Notes under the pieces: model-generated
Databases searched by the model: none
What the model was told of the DNA's origin: nothing
The model's input: only the letters and a program-made list of their open reading frames with translations
Assembly (NCBI GenBank): GCA_043815465.1
Contig: JBDRIW010000012.1
Span: 1 to 8,864, forward strand
DNA: 8,864 nucleotides
Source: JBAZFF01 sp043815465
GTDB lineage: Bacteria > Patescibacteriota > Minisyncoccia > Minisyncoccales > RBG-13-42-11
Direction: 5' to 3'
Position numbers and translations under genes: made by a program
Part shown: in pieces, positions 1-6,327 of the stretch
How the letters are laid out: every line of letters begins with the position of its first letter
Numbering within the stretch: position 1 is the first letter of the stretch

Positions 1-148
1 GAATAAGAATTCTTTGACCAAAGAACAAATTGTACAGAAGGTACAGGAGAAAAGACTTGTCAAAGAAAACACTATTTTGTTAAACTTAAGTAACAGGAAA
101 TATTTCTTAAAAAATTCTGGAGGTTTCTACGATATAAAAACTAGTTAA
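1..148 (+). CDS. C-terminal end of a protein with a winged-helix (HARE-like) tail, partial
   Basis: An open frame enters from the left edge with codon phase starting at base 2 and stops at TAA 146-148, giving 48 visible residues. The visible part has the pattern of a small winged-helix domain: a helix beginning LTKEQIVQKV, a KENTILLNLSNRKYF stretch and a final G-G-F-Y-D-I beta hairpin. This resembles the HARE-type helix-turn-helix tail that I associate with sigma-factor-like or regulatory proteins of Patescibacteria; that link is from memory and not tested. It ends 5 bases before the next start, so it is probably co-transcribed with the membrane protein downstream. The N-terminal part lies outside the window, so the full function cannot be told. 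Confidence 0.6.
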   Translation, partial: NKNSLTKEQIVQKVQEKRLVKENTILLNLSNRKYFLKNSGGFYDIKTS

Positions 149-153
149 TTAAC

Positions 154-1467
154 ATGTTCAAACAAGAATTACTTTTACTCCTACAGTACGTAGGAGTGGT
201 ATTATCTAATTGGTGGTGGGTTCCTTTGCCCTTTTTGCTCTGGAAGCCTTTTTTGTTTTGTTTTAAATTTTGGAGGATTGAAACTTGGTTATTAGCTCAA
301 AAAAGCATTATTTTAGAAATAAAATTACCTAGAGATATTGAAAAACCTATTAGAGCTATGGAACATGTTTTAGCTGGTATCCATGCTGCTATTTATCAGC
401 CTCCTGGATCTTGGTGGGAGGAATGGGTAGATGGGCAGGTACAAACAGGAGTAGCTCTTGAGATAGCTTCTTTTGGTGGAGATGTTCATTTTTATGTTAG
501 GGCCTTAGTCGGTTATAGGCAGGCTATGGAGGCCAGTATTTATGCTCAATATCCACAAGCAGAAATATCAGAGGTAGATGATTATGTAAAATATGTCCCT
601 CAAAACATTCCTAATAAGGAGTGGGATTTATGGGGGGCAGATTATTTCATGTTGAAAGATGATCATTTACCTATTAAAACTTATCTTCAGTTTGAAACAG
701 AAATGGAAAAGGATGAAGAAAAAAAGATTGATCCAATATCAACACTTTTGGAAGCTATGGATCAAGTAGTGCCTGGAACTCAACTTTGGATACAGATGTC
801 TTGCGAACCATGGGCACAGGAAAATTTAGTAGCTTGGGTGAAAGAAGGAGAAAAAGTTAGAGATAAGATGGCCAGGAGAGAGGAAGATAAAAAGAGTGAT
901 AAATCAATGATTAGAGAAGGGGCAGAAATTTTATTGACTGGAAAGATTGAAGAAGAAAAGAAAGTGGAAGAAAGAGATATTATGCCTCCTGAAATGAAGT
1001 TGACTCCTGGAGAAAGAGAGATTTTATTTGCCTTGGAAAAGAAAATATCCAAACCTTGTTTCAGAACTAATATTAGATTTATTTGGATGGGCAAGAGAGA
1101 GGTTTGGTTTAAACAAAATTTCAGATTAGCTTTCATTTTTTTTCATGGTTATGCCACAGTTAATTTAAATGCAATTTATCCTTATGGACCCACTCTAAGT
1201 AAAGTTCATAAGAGTATGTTTCTTCCTTATAACTATTTGCGTCCACGAAGAACTTATTTAAGATGTAGAAAACTTTTTAGGAATTATATTAGAAGGTTTA
1301 CTGTTGATTTTCCTAGGCCTGCTCCTAAAAAGACACTCTTTATAATGAATACGGAAGAAATAGCATCTCTATTTCATTTCCCAAGCAAAGGAGCAGCTCC
1401 TGCTCCAGGTGTGGCCAGAATAGAATCAAAGAAAGGAGGCGTATCTTCTGGCTTGCTAATGGAATAA
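154..1467 (+). CDS. Membrane-anchored protein of unknown function, probable partner of the downstream VirD4/HerA-like ATPase
   Basis: The protein has 437 residues. Residues 6-37 are strongly hydrophobic, with a WWWVPLPF turn near 20-27, so one hairpin or two close membrane segments anchor it. The rest is soluble: a mixed alpha/beta part (about 45-220) with an E-I-S-E-V-D-D-Y element, a highly charged Lys/Glu-rich probable coiled coil (about 225-275), and a basic C-terminal part rich in Arg and Tyr. Near the end is EEIASLFHFP (401-410), followed by a RIESKK element. I recall this combination from proteins encoded next to conjugation-type ATPases in Patescibacteria and some Gram-positive elements, but I cannot name the family firmly. 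There is no ATPase motif. The start is ATG without a Shine-Dalgarno sequence, 5 bases after the previous stop. The next gene follows after 73 bases. A role as membrane platform for that ATPase is inference. Confidence 0.75.
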   Translation: MFKQELLLLLQYVGVVLSNWWWVPLPFLLWKPFLFCFKFWRIETWLLAQKSIILEIKLPRDIEKPIRAMEHVLAGIHAAIYQPPGSWWEEWVDGQVQTGVALEIASFGGDVHFYVRALVGYRQAMEASIYAQYPQAEISEVDDYVKYVPQNIPNKEWDLWGADYFMLKDDHLPIKTYLQFETEMEKDEEKKIDPISTLLEAMDQVVPGTQLWIQMSCEPWAQENLVAWVKEGEKVRDKMARREEDKKSDKSMIREGAEILLTGKIEEEKKVEERDIMPPEMKLTPGEREILFALEKKISKPCFRTNIRFIWMGKREVWFKQNFRLAFIFFHGYATVNLNAIYPYGPTLSKVHKSMFLPYNYLRPRRTYLRCRKLFRNYIRRFTVDFPRPAPKKTLFIMNTEEIASLFHFPSKGAAPAPGVARIESKKGGVSSGLLME

Positions 1468-1480
1468 GAAATTTATTTTT

Positions 1481-1548
1481 AAATTATGTCAGAATTAAGG
1501 ATTTACTTTGTAAATTCTTGTATCTTCCATAATAAAAATTATGTCAGA
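1481..1548 (+). repeat. Direct repeat of 13 bases around the ATPase start, with a small upstream ORF
   Basis: AAATTATGTCAGA occurs at 1481-1493 and again at 1536-1548, 55 bases apart. The second copy carries the start codon of the ATPase gene. The first copy also contains an ATG (1486) that opens a 22-residue frame ending at TAA 1552-1554, inside the ATPase gene in another phase. No known peptide is recognised in it. A -10-like CATAAT (1528-1533) lies 7 bases before the ATPase start but lacks a convincing -35 box. The gap otherwise holds nothing I can name. Confidence 0.5.
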
Positions 1549-3226
1549 CATTAATTTTTTTGCTGAAACAACTTTTAGAAACAAACTGAAAAAGTTTGGA
1601 ATAAAAGTAGACGATAGGAGAAGGCACATGTATGTTATTGGAAAGACTGGTATGGGGAAAACAGTAGCCATTAAAAATATGGCTATTCAGGATATCCAAG
1701 CAGGACATGGAATAGGATTTGTAGATCCTCACGGAGAAGCAGCTGAAGAGCTTTTAGATTATATTCCTTCAGACAGGATAAACGATGTGGTTTATTTCAA
1801 TCCTGCTGATTTAGAATTTCCTTTAGCTTTTAATATAATGGAAAATATAGATCCTGAGCATCGTCATCTGGTGGCTTCAGGGTTAATGGGAGTGTTTAAG
1901 AAGATTTGGCCGGACGTTTGGTCTGCTAGAATGGAATATATTTTGAATAATTGTATTTTGGCATTGTTAGAATATCCTGGAGCAACTCTTTTAGGAGTTA
2001 ATAGAATGTTGGCTGATCCAGAATATAGAAAGAAGGTAGTAGATAAAATTACAGATCCTGTTGTTAAATCTTTTTGGGTAAAAGAGTTTGCAAGATATAC
2101 TCAGAGATATGAGACAGAAGCCACAGCTGCCATTCAAAATAAAATAGGTCAGTTTATTTCAGTTCCCTTGATAAGAAATATTATTGGTCAGGTAAAGTCT
2201 AATATTAACATGAGAGACATAATGGATAATAAAAAGATTCTTATTATGGATTTATCAAAGGGAAGAATAGGAGAAGATAATTCAAGATTATTAGGAGCTC
2301 TATTAATTACAAAAATACAATTAGCTGCTATGTCTAGAGTAGATATTCCAGAAGAACAAAGACAAGATTTTTATCTTTATGTGGATGAATTTCAGAACTT
2401 TGCTACGGAGGCCTTTACTAATATACTTTCTGAAGCTAGAAAATATAGATTATCTCTTATCTTAGGTCACCAATATATAACTCAAATGGAAGAAACCGTT
2501 AGAGATGCTGTTTTTGGAAACGTAGGAACTATTGTCTCTTTTAGAGTAGGAGCAGAAGATGCAGAATTTTTAGAAAAAGAATTTTCTCCGGAATTTCTTG
2601 CTGGGGATTTTGTTAATTTGCCAAAATATAATATTTATCTTAAGTTAATGATAGATGGAGTAGCTGGTGGTGCTTTTTCGGCTAGAACATTACCTCCTTT
2701 GCCAATGTTAGAAGAGTCGAGTAAAGAAAAAATAATAAAAGTTTCTAGAGAAAGATATGGAACGCCAAGAGCAATTATAGATGAAAAGATAAGCAAATGG
2801 ACTGGTATGGATATAAAAGAAATATCCAAAGGATTTCCTCAACAACAATATCAGCAACAGCCCCAGCAACAGCCCCAGCAACAATCTCAGCAACCCCTAT
2901 ATGATGCTCAATGTGCTAGTTGTGGTAAATGGACAAAAGTTATTTTTCCTCCTGATGGTTCTAGACCAGTTTATTGTAAAACTTGTCTTAAAAACATTAA
3001 AAAAGATAGAGAGGATAGTAAAACTGAAAAAATAGAAACACAATCAGTTTCTATAAAAGAGGCAATAGATAAAGATATTGAGTCGTCTCCTGTTAAAAAA
3101 GAAGAAAACAGGGCACAACCAAGAAGGAAAGAAGTTAATTTAGATGAACTAAAAAAGACCTTAGAAGAATCATTAATGGGATTACCAGATGATCCTAGAA
3201 TAGATGAAAACCCTAACGAAAGCTAA
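1541..3226 (+). CDS. VirD4/TraG/HerA-type ATPase with C-terminal zinc ribbon
   Basis: The protein has 561 residues and is a RecA-fold ATPase of the type IV coupling protein/HerA group, whose members pump DNA or protein substrates as ring hexamers. Walker A is GKTGMGKT (34-41). The DPHGE element (62-66) is typical of this group. Walker B is YLYVDE (278-283), and a conserved GHQ (309-311) sits where the motor's downstream sensor motif is expected. There is no N-terminal membrane segment, unlike classical VirD4, so membrane contact would have to come from the protein encoded just upstream. After the motor come a glutamine/proline linker (434-452) and a four-cysteine zinc ribbon (C458, C461, C479, C482, with PVYC before the last pair), then an acidic/basic tail ending in a predicted helix near the C-terminus. 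No relaxase, VirB4 or pilus gene is visible, so conjugation is not supported. The ATG lacks a Shine-Dalgarno sequence. The gene's end overlaps pgk by 23 bases. Confidence 0.88.
   Translation: MSDINFFAETTFRNKLKKFGIKVDDRRRHMYVIGKTGMGKTVAIKNMAIQDIQAGHGIGFVDPHGEAAEELLDYIPSDRINDVVYFNPADLEFPLAFNIMENIDPEHRHLVASGLMGVFKKIWPDVWSARMEYILNNCILALLEYPGATLLGVNRMLADPEYRKKVVDKITDPVVKSFWVKEFARYTQRYETEATAAIQNKIGQFISVPLIRNIIGQVKSNINMRDIMDNKKILIMDLSKGRIGEDNSRLLGALLITKIQLAAMSRVDIPEEQRQDFYLYVDEFQNFATEAFTNILSEARKYRLSLILGHQYITQMEETVRDAVFGNVGTIVSFRVGAEDAEFLEKEFSPEFLAGDFVNLPKYNIYLKLMIDGVAGGAFSARTLPPLPMLEESSKEKIIKVSRERYGTPRAIIDEKISKWTGMDIKEISKGFPQQQYQQQPQQQPQQQSQQPLYDAQCASCGKWTKVIFPPDGSRPVYCKTCLKNIKKDREDSKTEKIETQSVSIKEAIDKDIESSPVKKEENRAQPRRKEVNLDELKKTLEESLMGLPDDPRIDENPNES
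2852..2896 (+). repeat. 12-base tandem repeat encoding the Gln/Pro linker
   Basis: Three complete 12-base units and a 9-base fourth lie head to tail inside the ATPase gene. The first two units are identical (cagcaacagccc), and the third and fourth differ by a few bases. Each encodes Q-Q-Q-P or a close variant, so the linker at about residues 438-452 grows or shrinks in frame. Nearby CAA codons (2840-2848) extend the glutamine run. Such tracts usually vary in length between strains through replication slippage. Confidence 0.85.
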
Positions 3227-4265
3227 TTTAAAAAATAAAAGAGTAATCTTAAGATGTGATTTTAACGTGCCCCTATCAAACAAAGGGGTTATTTTAGATG
3301 ATTATAAGATAAGAAAGACTATTCCTACTATAGAATTTTTAATTTCAAGAGGAGCCAAAGTTATTTTAATAAGTCATTTCGGTAGACCTAAGGCTAAAGA
3401 TAATCCCAAAATAAAAGACAAAAAATATAGTTTAAAACCACTAGTTGCTCATTTAGAAAAAGCATTAAAAATTAAAGTTAAATTTATTCCAGATTGTTTG
3501 GGAGAAAAAACTAAAAAAGATGTTTTTGCATTAAAATCAAAAGAAGTAGCTATTTTAGAGAATTTAAGATTTTATAAAGGAGAAGAAACTAATAATGAAA
3601 AATTTTCTAAGGAGTTGGCAGGACTAGGAGAAATATATGTTAATGATGCTTTTGGTGTTTCACATAGAAATCATGCTTCTATAGTAGGAATAACAAAATA
3701 CCTTCCTTCTTTCGCAGGATTTTTATTAGAAAAAGAATTGAAAAATTTAAAGAAGATGATGGAGAATCCAGAAAAACCTTTGATAGCTATTGTTGGTGGG
3801 GCTAAAGTAAAAACTAAAGCTAAATTAATAAATAGATTATCTGAAATAGCAGATTTTGTTTTAATTGGAGGATTAATAGCTAGAGAAATAAAGGCAGAAG
3901 ATATCTATCTTAATTATCCAATGAAGATAGTTAGTCCTATAGATGAGATAAATGGAAAAGATATAGGAGATAAAACAATATCTCTTTTTAAAGAAAAGAT
4001 ATTATCTGCAAAAACAATATTTTTTAATGGAGTTATGGGCCAAACAGAGAACAATAAATATAGAAAAGGAACAGAAGATATTTTAAGAGCTATAATAAAA
4101 AGTGGAGCTTTTTTTGTAGTTGGAGGAGGAGAAACAATTGAATTTATTTCTTCCCTAGGTTTAACTTCTAAAATTAGCCATCTTTCTACGGGAGGAGGAG
4201 CTATGATTTCTTTTTTAGCAGGAGAAAAATTACCAGGCATTAAAGCTTTAGATAAATGGAAATAA
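3204..4265 (+). CDS. pgk: Phosphoglycerate kinase, shortened form
   Basis: Phosphoglycerate kinase interconverts 1,3-bisphosphoglycerate plus ADP and 3-phosphoglycerate plus ATP in cytoplasmic glycolysis. The N-terminal, substrate-binding half is intact: RCDFNVP (17-23), R37, SHFGRPK (57-63), LENLRF with R122, and NDAFGVSHRNHAS (147-159). In the nucleotide-binding half GGAKV (198-202), K201, K205, N275, E282 and the STGGGA element near the end are present. The protein is short, at 353 residues against about 390-415. The loss sits between GG (222-223) and DIG (253-255), which are about 34 residues apart here and about 80 in typical enzymes. Two usual motifs differ: NGP is NGV (275-277) and GGGD is GGGE (E310). 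The ATG lies inside the end of the ATPase gene, with no Shine-Dalgarno, implying translational coupling. Identity is secure. Activity is probable, because the frame is intact and most ligand residues remain. Confidence 0.95.
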   Translation: MKTLTKANLKNKRVILRCDFNVPLSNKGVILDDYKIRKTIPTIEFLISRGAKVILISHFGRPKAKDNPKIKDKKYSLKPLVAHLEKALKIKVKFIPDCLGEKTKKDVFALKSKEVAILENLRFYKGEETNNEKFSKELAGLGEIYVNDAFGVSHRNHASIVGITKYLPSFAGFLLEKELKNLKKMMENPEKPLIAIVGGAKVKTKAKLINRLSEIADFVLIGGLIAREIKAEDIYLNYPMKIVSPIDEINGKDIGDKTISLFKEKILSAKTIFFNGVMGQTENNKYRKGTEDILRAIIKSGAFFVVGGGETIEFISSLGLTSKISHLSTGGGAMISFLAGEKLPGIKALDKWK

Positions 4266-5407
4266 AAAATTTAGATAAAGCTGCAAAACGAATATTAAAA
4301 GGAATTTCTAATAAAGAAACAATTATTCTTTATGGGGATGCTGATTTAGATGGGGTAAGCTCTGTCATTATTTTAAAAGAGGCTATCAAAAGTATTGGGG
4401 GATTTGTTTCTGACGTTTATTTTCCAGATAGAGAAAAAGATGGATATGGGATTAATATGGTGGGATTAAAACAAATTAAGAAATTTGCTCCAGCTTTATT
4501 AGTAGTTATGGATTTGGGAATAGGCAATATCAAAGAGGTTTTATTGGCTAAAGAGATGGGATTTACAGTTATTATAGTAGATCATCATGAAATATTAGAT
4601 AAACTTCCTAAAGCAGATATTATTGTTGATCCTAAACAGAAAGGAGATAAATATCCCTTTAAAACATTGGCTGCAGTTGGTTTGGTTTACAGGCTTACAG
4701 AAAAGATAATGGGAGAAAAGCTTAAAGGAGAATTAAAGAAAAGCTTCCTTGAATTAACTGCTTTGGCCACTGTTGCAGATATGATGCCCAAAGAAGCTGA
4801 TAATAGATATTTTATAGAAGAGGGGTTGCCTTTTTTAGTAACTTCTTTAAGGCCAGGGATTAAGATATTTTGGGATATAGACTTTTTCAAAGAGGAAATG
4901 GAATTAAGCAATAAAGTTTCAAAAATAATATCGATTTTAAATATTAGAGATGTAAAAAATGGTCTACCCGGAGCCTACAGACTTCTAACAACATCTTCTC
5001 CAAAAGAAGCTCAAGATATTATTGAAACACTTTTTAAAAAACATAAAGTTAGAAGACAAAAAATAGAATCTATTGTAGAAGAAGTAGATAAAAGAATAGC
5101 TGATAAAAAAGAAACTATTATTTTTGAAGGAGCAGAAGACTTCGAATCTATTTTAATAAGTTCTGCTGCTTCAATATTAGTAAGCCAACACCTTAAGCCA
5201 GTCTTTCTTTATAAAAAAATGGTAAAAGAAAGTTTGGGAACAGTAAGGTGTTCTAGGCAGATAAATAGTGTGTTATTAATGAAAAAATGTTCAAAATTAT
5301 TAATGACATATGGTGGACATCCACAGGCTTCTGGGTTTAGAATAGTAAATGAAAACTTAGATAAATTTAAAGAATGTTTAACTTATAATTTAAATAAAAT
5401 GAAATGA
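4256..5407 (+). CDS. Short RecJ-like DHH/DHHA1 phosphoesterase (single-strand exonuclease or nano-RNase type)
   Basis: The protein has 383 residues with the DHH core: motif I GDADLDG (27-33; D28, D30, D32), motif II D86 in VMDLG, motif III DHH (109-111) and motif IV D175 in ATVADMMP. These aspartates and histidines bind two metal ions, usually manganese. The EKDGYGIN, PYPFK-like and AD-x-x-P elements match RecJ better than NrnA. The DHHA1 domain ends with GGHPQASGF (353-361), which contacts the substrate. It stops there, without the OB fold and extra domains of full RecJ (about 560 residues or more). RecJ degrades single-stranded DNA from the 5' end in repair; a short enzyme might instead clear small oligonucleotides, and the sequence does not decide this. 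It overlaps pgk by 10 bases and the RNase HI gene by 4 (ATGA), so it is probably co-translated with both. Confidence 0.88.
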   Translation: MEIKNLDKAAKRILKGISNKETIILYGDADLDGVSSVIILKEAIKSIGGFVSDVYFPDREKDGYGINMVGLKQIKKFAPALLVVMDLGIGNIKEVLLAKEMGFTVIIVDHHEILDKLPKADIIVDPKQKGDKYPFKTLAAVGLVYRLTEKIMGEKLKGELKKSFLELTALATVADMMPKEADNRYFIEEGLPFLVTSLRPGIKIFWDIDFFKEEMELSNKVSKIISILNIRDVKNGLPGAYRLLTTSSPKEAQDIIETLFKKHKVRRQKIESIVEEVDKRIADKKETIIFEGAEDFESILISSAASILVSQHLKPVFLYKKMVKESLGTVRCSRQINSVLLMKKCSKLLMTYGGHPQASGFRIVNENLDKFKECLTYNLNKMK

Positions 5408-5847
5408 AAAAAATAGTTATATATACAGATGGAGGATCAAGAGGAAATCCTGGAAAATCAGCAATAGGGGTTGTTTTTTGTAATGAAAAGGGACAATGCT
5501 TTAAGGAGTATGGAGAATATTTAGGAGATGATTTAACTAATAATGAAGCTGAATATCAAGCAGTTATATTTGCTATCCAAAAATTCAAATCTTATTTTGG
5601 TAAAAAAATAGCTTTAGAATCTGATGTAGAGATAAAATCAGATTCAGAATTAATGATAAAACAATTAAATGGTAAATATAAAGTTATTGATCCAAAAATA
5701 CAAAATTTATTTTTACAAATTTGGAATTTAAAAATTGAATTTAAAAGAATTAAATTTACTCAAATAGCTAGAGGAAAGAATAAGGATGCTGATAAATTGG
5801 TAAACGAAGTTTTAGATGGAGAAAGTAGAACACAAAAGTTAATTTAA
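5404..5847 (+). CDS. Ribonuclease HI family protein
   Basis: RNase HI cuts the RNA strand of RNA-DNA hybrids, removing primers and R-loops in the cytoplasm. The four acidic metal ligands are visible: D9 in YTDGGSRGNPG, E48 in NNEAEY, D80 in KSDSEL and D130 in KDADKLVN. The catalytic-loop histidine of the E. coli enzyme is absent; the loop reads ARGKNKDAD, as in the family branch that lacks this histidine, which is still active in other bacteria and archaea. The length (147 residues) is normal. The stretch before D80 (about 62-78, FGKKIALESDVEI) is several residues longer than in common bacterial forms. The start overlaps the stop of the DHH nuclease gene in ATGA, so the two are made together, a sensible pair for removing hybrids and trimming ends. 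This is the last gene before the terminator. I give no symbol because rnhA versus other RNase HI names cannot be settled. Confidence 0.93.
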   Translation: MKKIVIYTDGGSRGNPGKSAIGVVFCNEKGQCFKEYGEYLGDDLTNNEAEYQAVIFAIQKFKSYFGKKIALESDVEIKSDSELMIKQLNGKYKVIDPKIQNLFLQIWNLKIEFKRIKFTQIARGKNKDADKLVNEVLDGESRTQKLI

Positions 5848-5859
5848 ACTTTTTAAAAC

Positions 5860-5887
5860 AAAAAACGCCTTTTAAAAGGTGTTTTTT
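5860..5887. terminator. Bidirectional intrinsic terminator between the RNase HI gene and rnpB
   Basis: This is a near-perfect 28-base palindrome: an A-run, cgcctttt, then aaaaggtg and a T-run, with one G-T wobble in the stem. Read rightward it ends the ATPase-to-RNase HI unit 12 bases after the RNase HI stop. Read leftward, the A-run becomes a T-run after a GC-containing stem, and it lies only 3 bases beyond the RNase P RNA, so it also ends rnpB. Confidence 0.9.
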
Positions 5888-5890
5888 GAT

Positions 5891-6248
5891 ATCCTAGCAA
5901 GCCTATAAGCCGAATTCTGTTGTCATTAGACATGATGATTATCTGTCTTGTTTAGACATTGCTGCCTAAATCTTGCGAACCACTTTTCACAAAAGTTCTA
6001 GATGAATCCAGAGCTTTTGACTTGTTCTTGCACTCGATAAGGATTTAGCCGTTTCACCCTCAATATTACTATTAAGGCTTATCCCTGAGGGATACTTCGA
6101 TCTTTTCAGATCTCAGCGTCTCTGCTCGCACCTCGCGCATTACTGCGGACGGCTGTTAGCCGCTATCCATTTATCCTGACATAATATCAGGAGAGTGTTC
6201 GGACTTTCCTCTCCGTTTTCACGAAGCAATCATCCAACTTGCTAGGAT
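5891..6248 (-). ncRNA. rnpB: RNase P RNA, bacterial type A-like
   Basis: This is the catalytic RNA that removes 5' leaders from tRNA precursors. On the minus strand the conserved blocks appear in order: GAGAGGAAAGTCCG near the 5' end, GCGAGGTGCGAGCAGAGA, GAGGGTGAAACGGC, GTGCAAGAACAAG, CAGATAATCATCATGTC, and the 3' signature ACAGAATTCGGCTTAT. The two ends pair as an 11-base P1 helix (ATCCTAGCAAG, 6248-6238, with CTTGCTAGGAT, 5901-5891), which sets the limits. A TGGTTCGC segment near 5976-5983 may hold the GGT that pairs with the tRNA CCA end, but I placed it only by eye. A P18-like hairpin (TTTAG...CTAAA) follows it. At about 358 bases it is of usual size, and the P13/P14 region looks reduced or missing. 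It is transcribed leftward from its own promoter into the shared terminator. The protein partner rnpA is not in the window. Confidence 0.96.
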
Positions 6249-6254
6249 GTAATA

Positions 6255-6282
6255 ATTGTACCAGCTATTTATTTTTTGTCAA
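6255..6282 (-). promoter_or_regulatory. Sigma-70-type promoter of rnpB
   Basis: Read on the minus strand, TTGACA (6282-6277) and TACAAT (6260-6255) are separated by 16 bases. The -35 box is a perfect consensus match and the -10 box differs at one position. Transcription would begin about 7 bases past the -10 box, near 6248, which is exactly the first base of the P1 helix. That agreement supports both the promoter and the RNA end. Confidence 0.88.
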
Positions 6283-6311
6283 ATAGGAAAATTTCTGCTA
6301 AAATATTGAAG

Positions 6312-6317
6312 TATAAT
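6312..6317 (+). promoter_or_regulatory. -10 box of a probable promoter for the CofE-like/murJ/lepA unit
   Basis: A perfect TATAAT lies 10 bases before the ATG at 6328. I find no good -35 box at 16-18 bases upstream and no TGn extension. Transcription would start around 6323-6325, leaving a leader of only 3-5 bases, so the message would be practically leaderless. This fits the lack of a Shine-Dalgarno sequence before this start. It faces away from the rnpB promoter across a 79-base gap. Confidence 0.6.
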
Positions 6318-6327
6318 ACTTTTATCT

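Noticed and set aside
780..1136. Minus-strand open frame opposite the membrane protein gene
   Set aside because: It has no recognisable domain and its composition mirrors the plus-strand gene; it is a shadow of the AT-rich coding strand.
2852..2896. Possible CRISPR-like or regulatory repeat array
   Set aside because: The units are 12 bases with no spacers, stay in frame, and encode a Gln/Pro linker within a clear gene.
154..3226. Integrative conjugative element or plasmid fragment
   Set aside because: No relaxase, integrase, VirB4 or attachment repeat is visible, and the pair runs directly into housekeeping genes with the same base composition.
3914..4240. Minus-strand open frame opposite pgk
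   Set aside because: It lies wholly inside pgk, shows no motif, and has no start signal; it is a shadow.
5405..5407. TGA read as glycine, as in Gracilibacteria or Absconditabacteria
   Set aside because: The single in-frame TGA ends the DHH protein just after a normal C-terminus and overlaps the next start; read-through reaches TAG three codons later, and no gene has an internal TGA.
5891..6248. tRNA, tmRNA or riboswitch in the gene-free stretch
   Set aside because: The ordered RNase P blocks, paired ends, own promoter and terminator explain the whole stretch.
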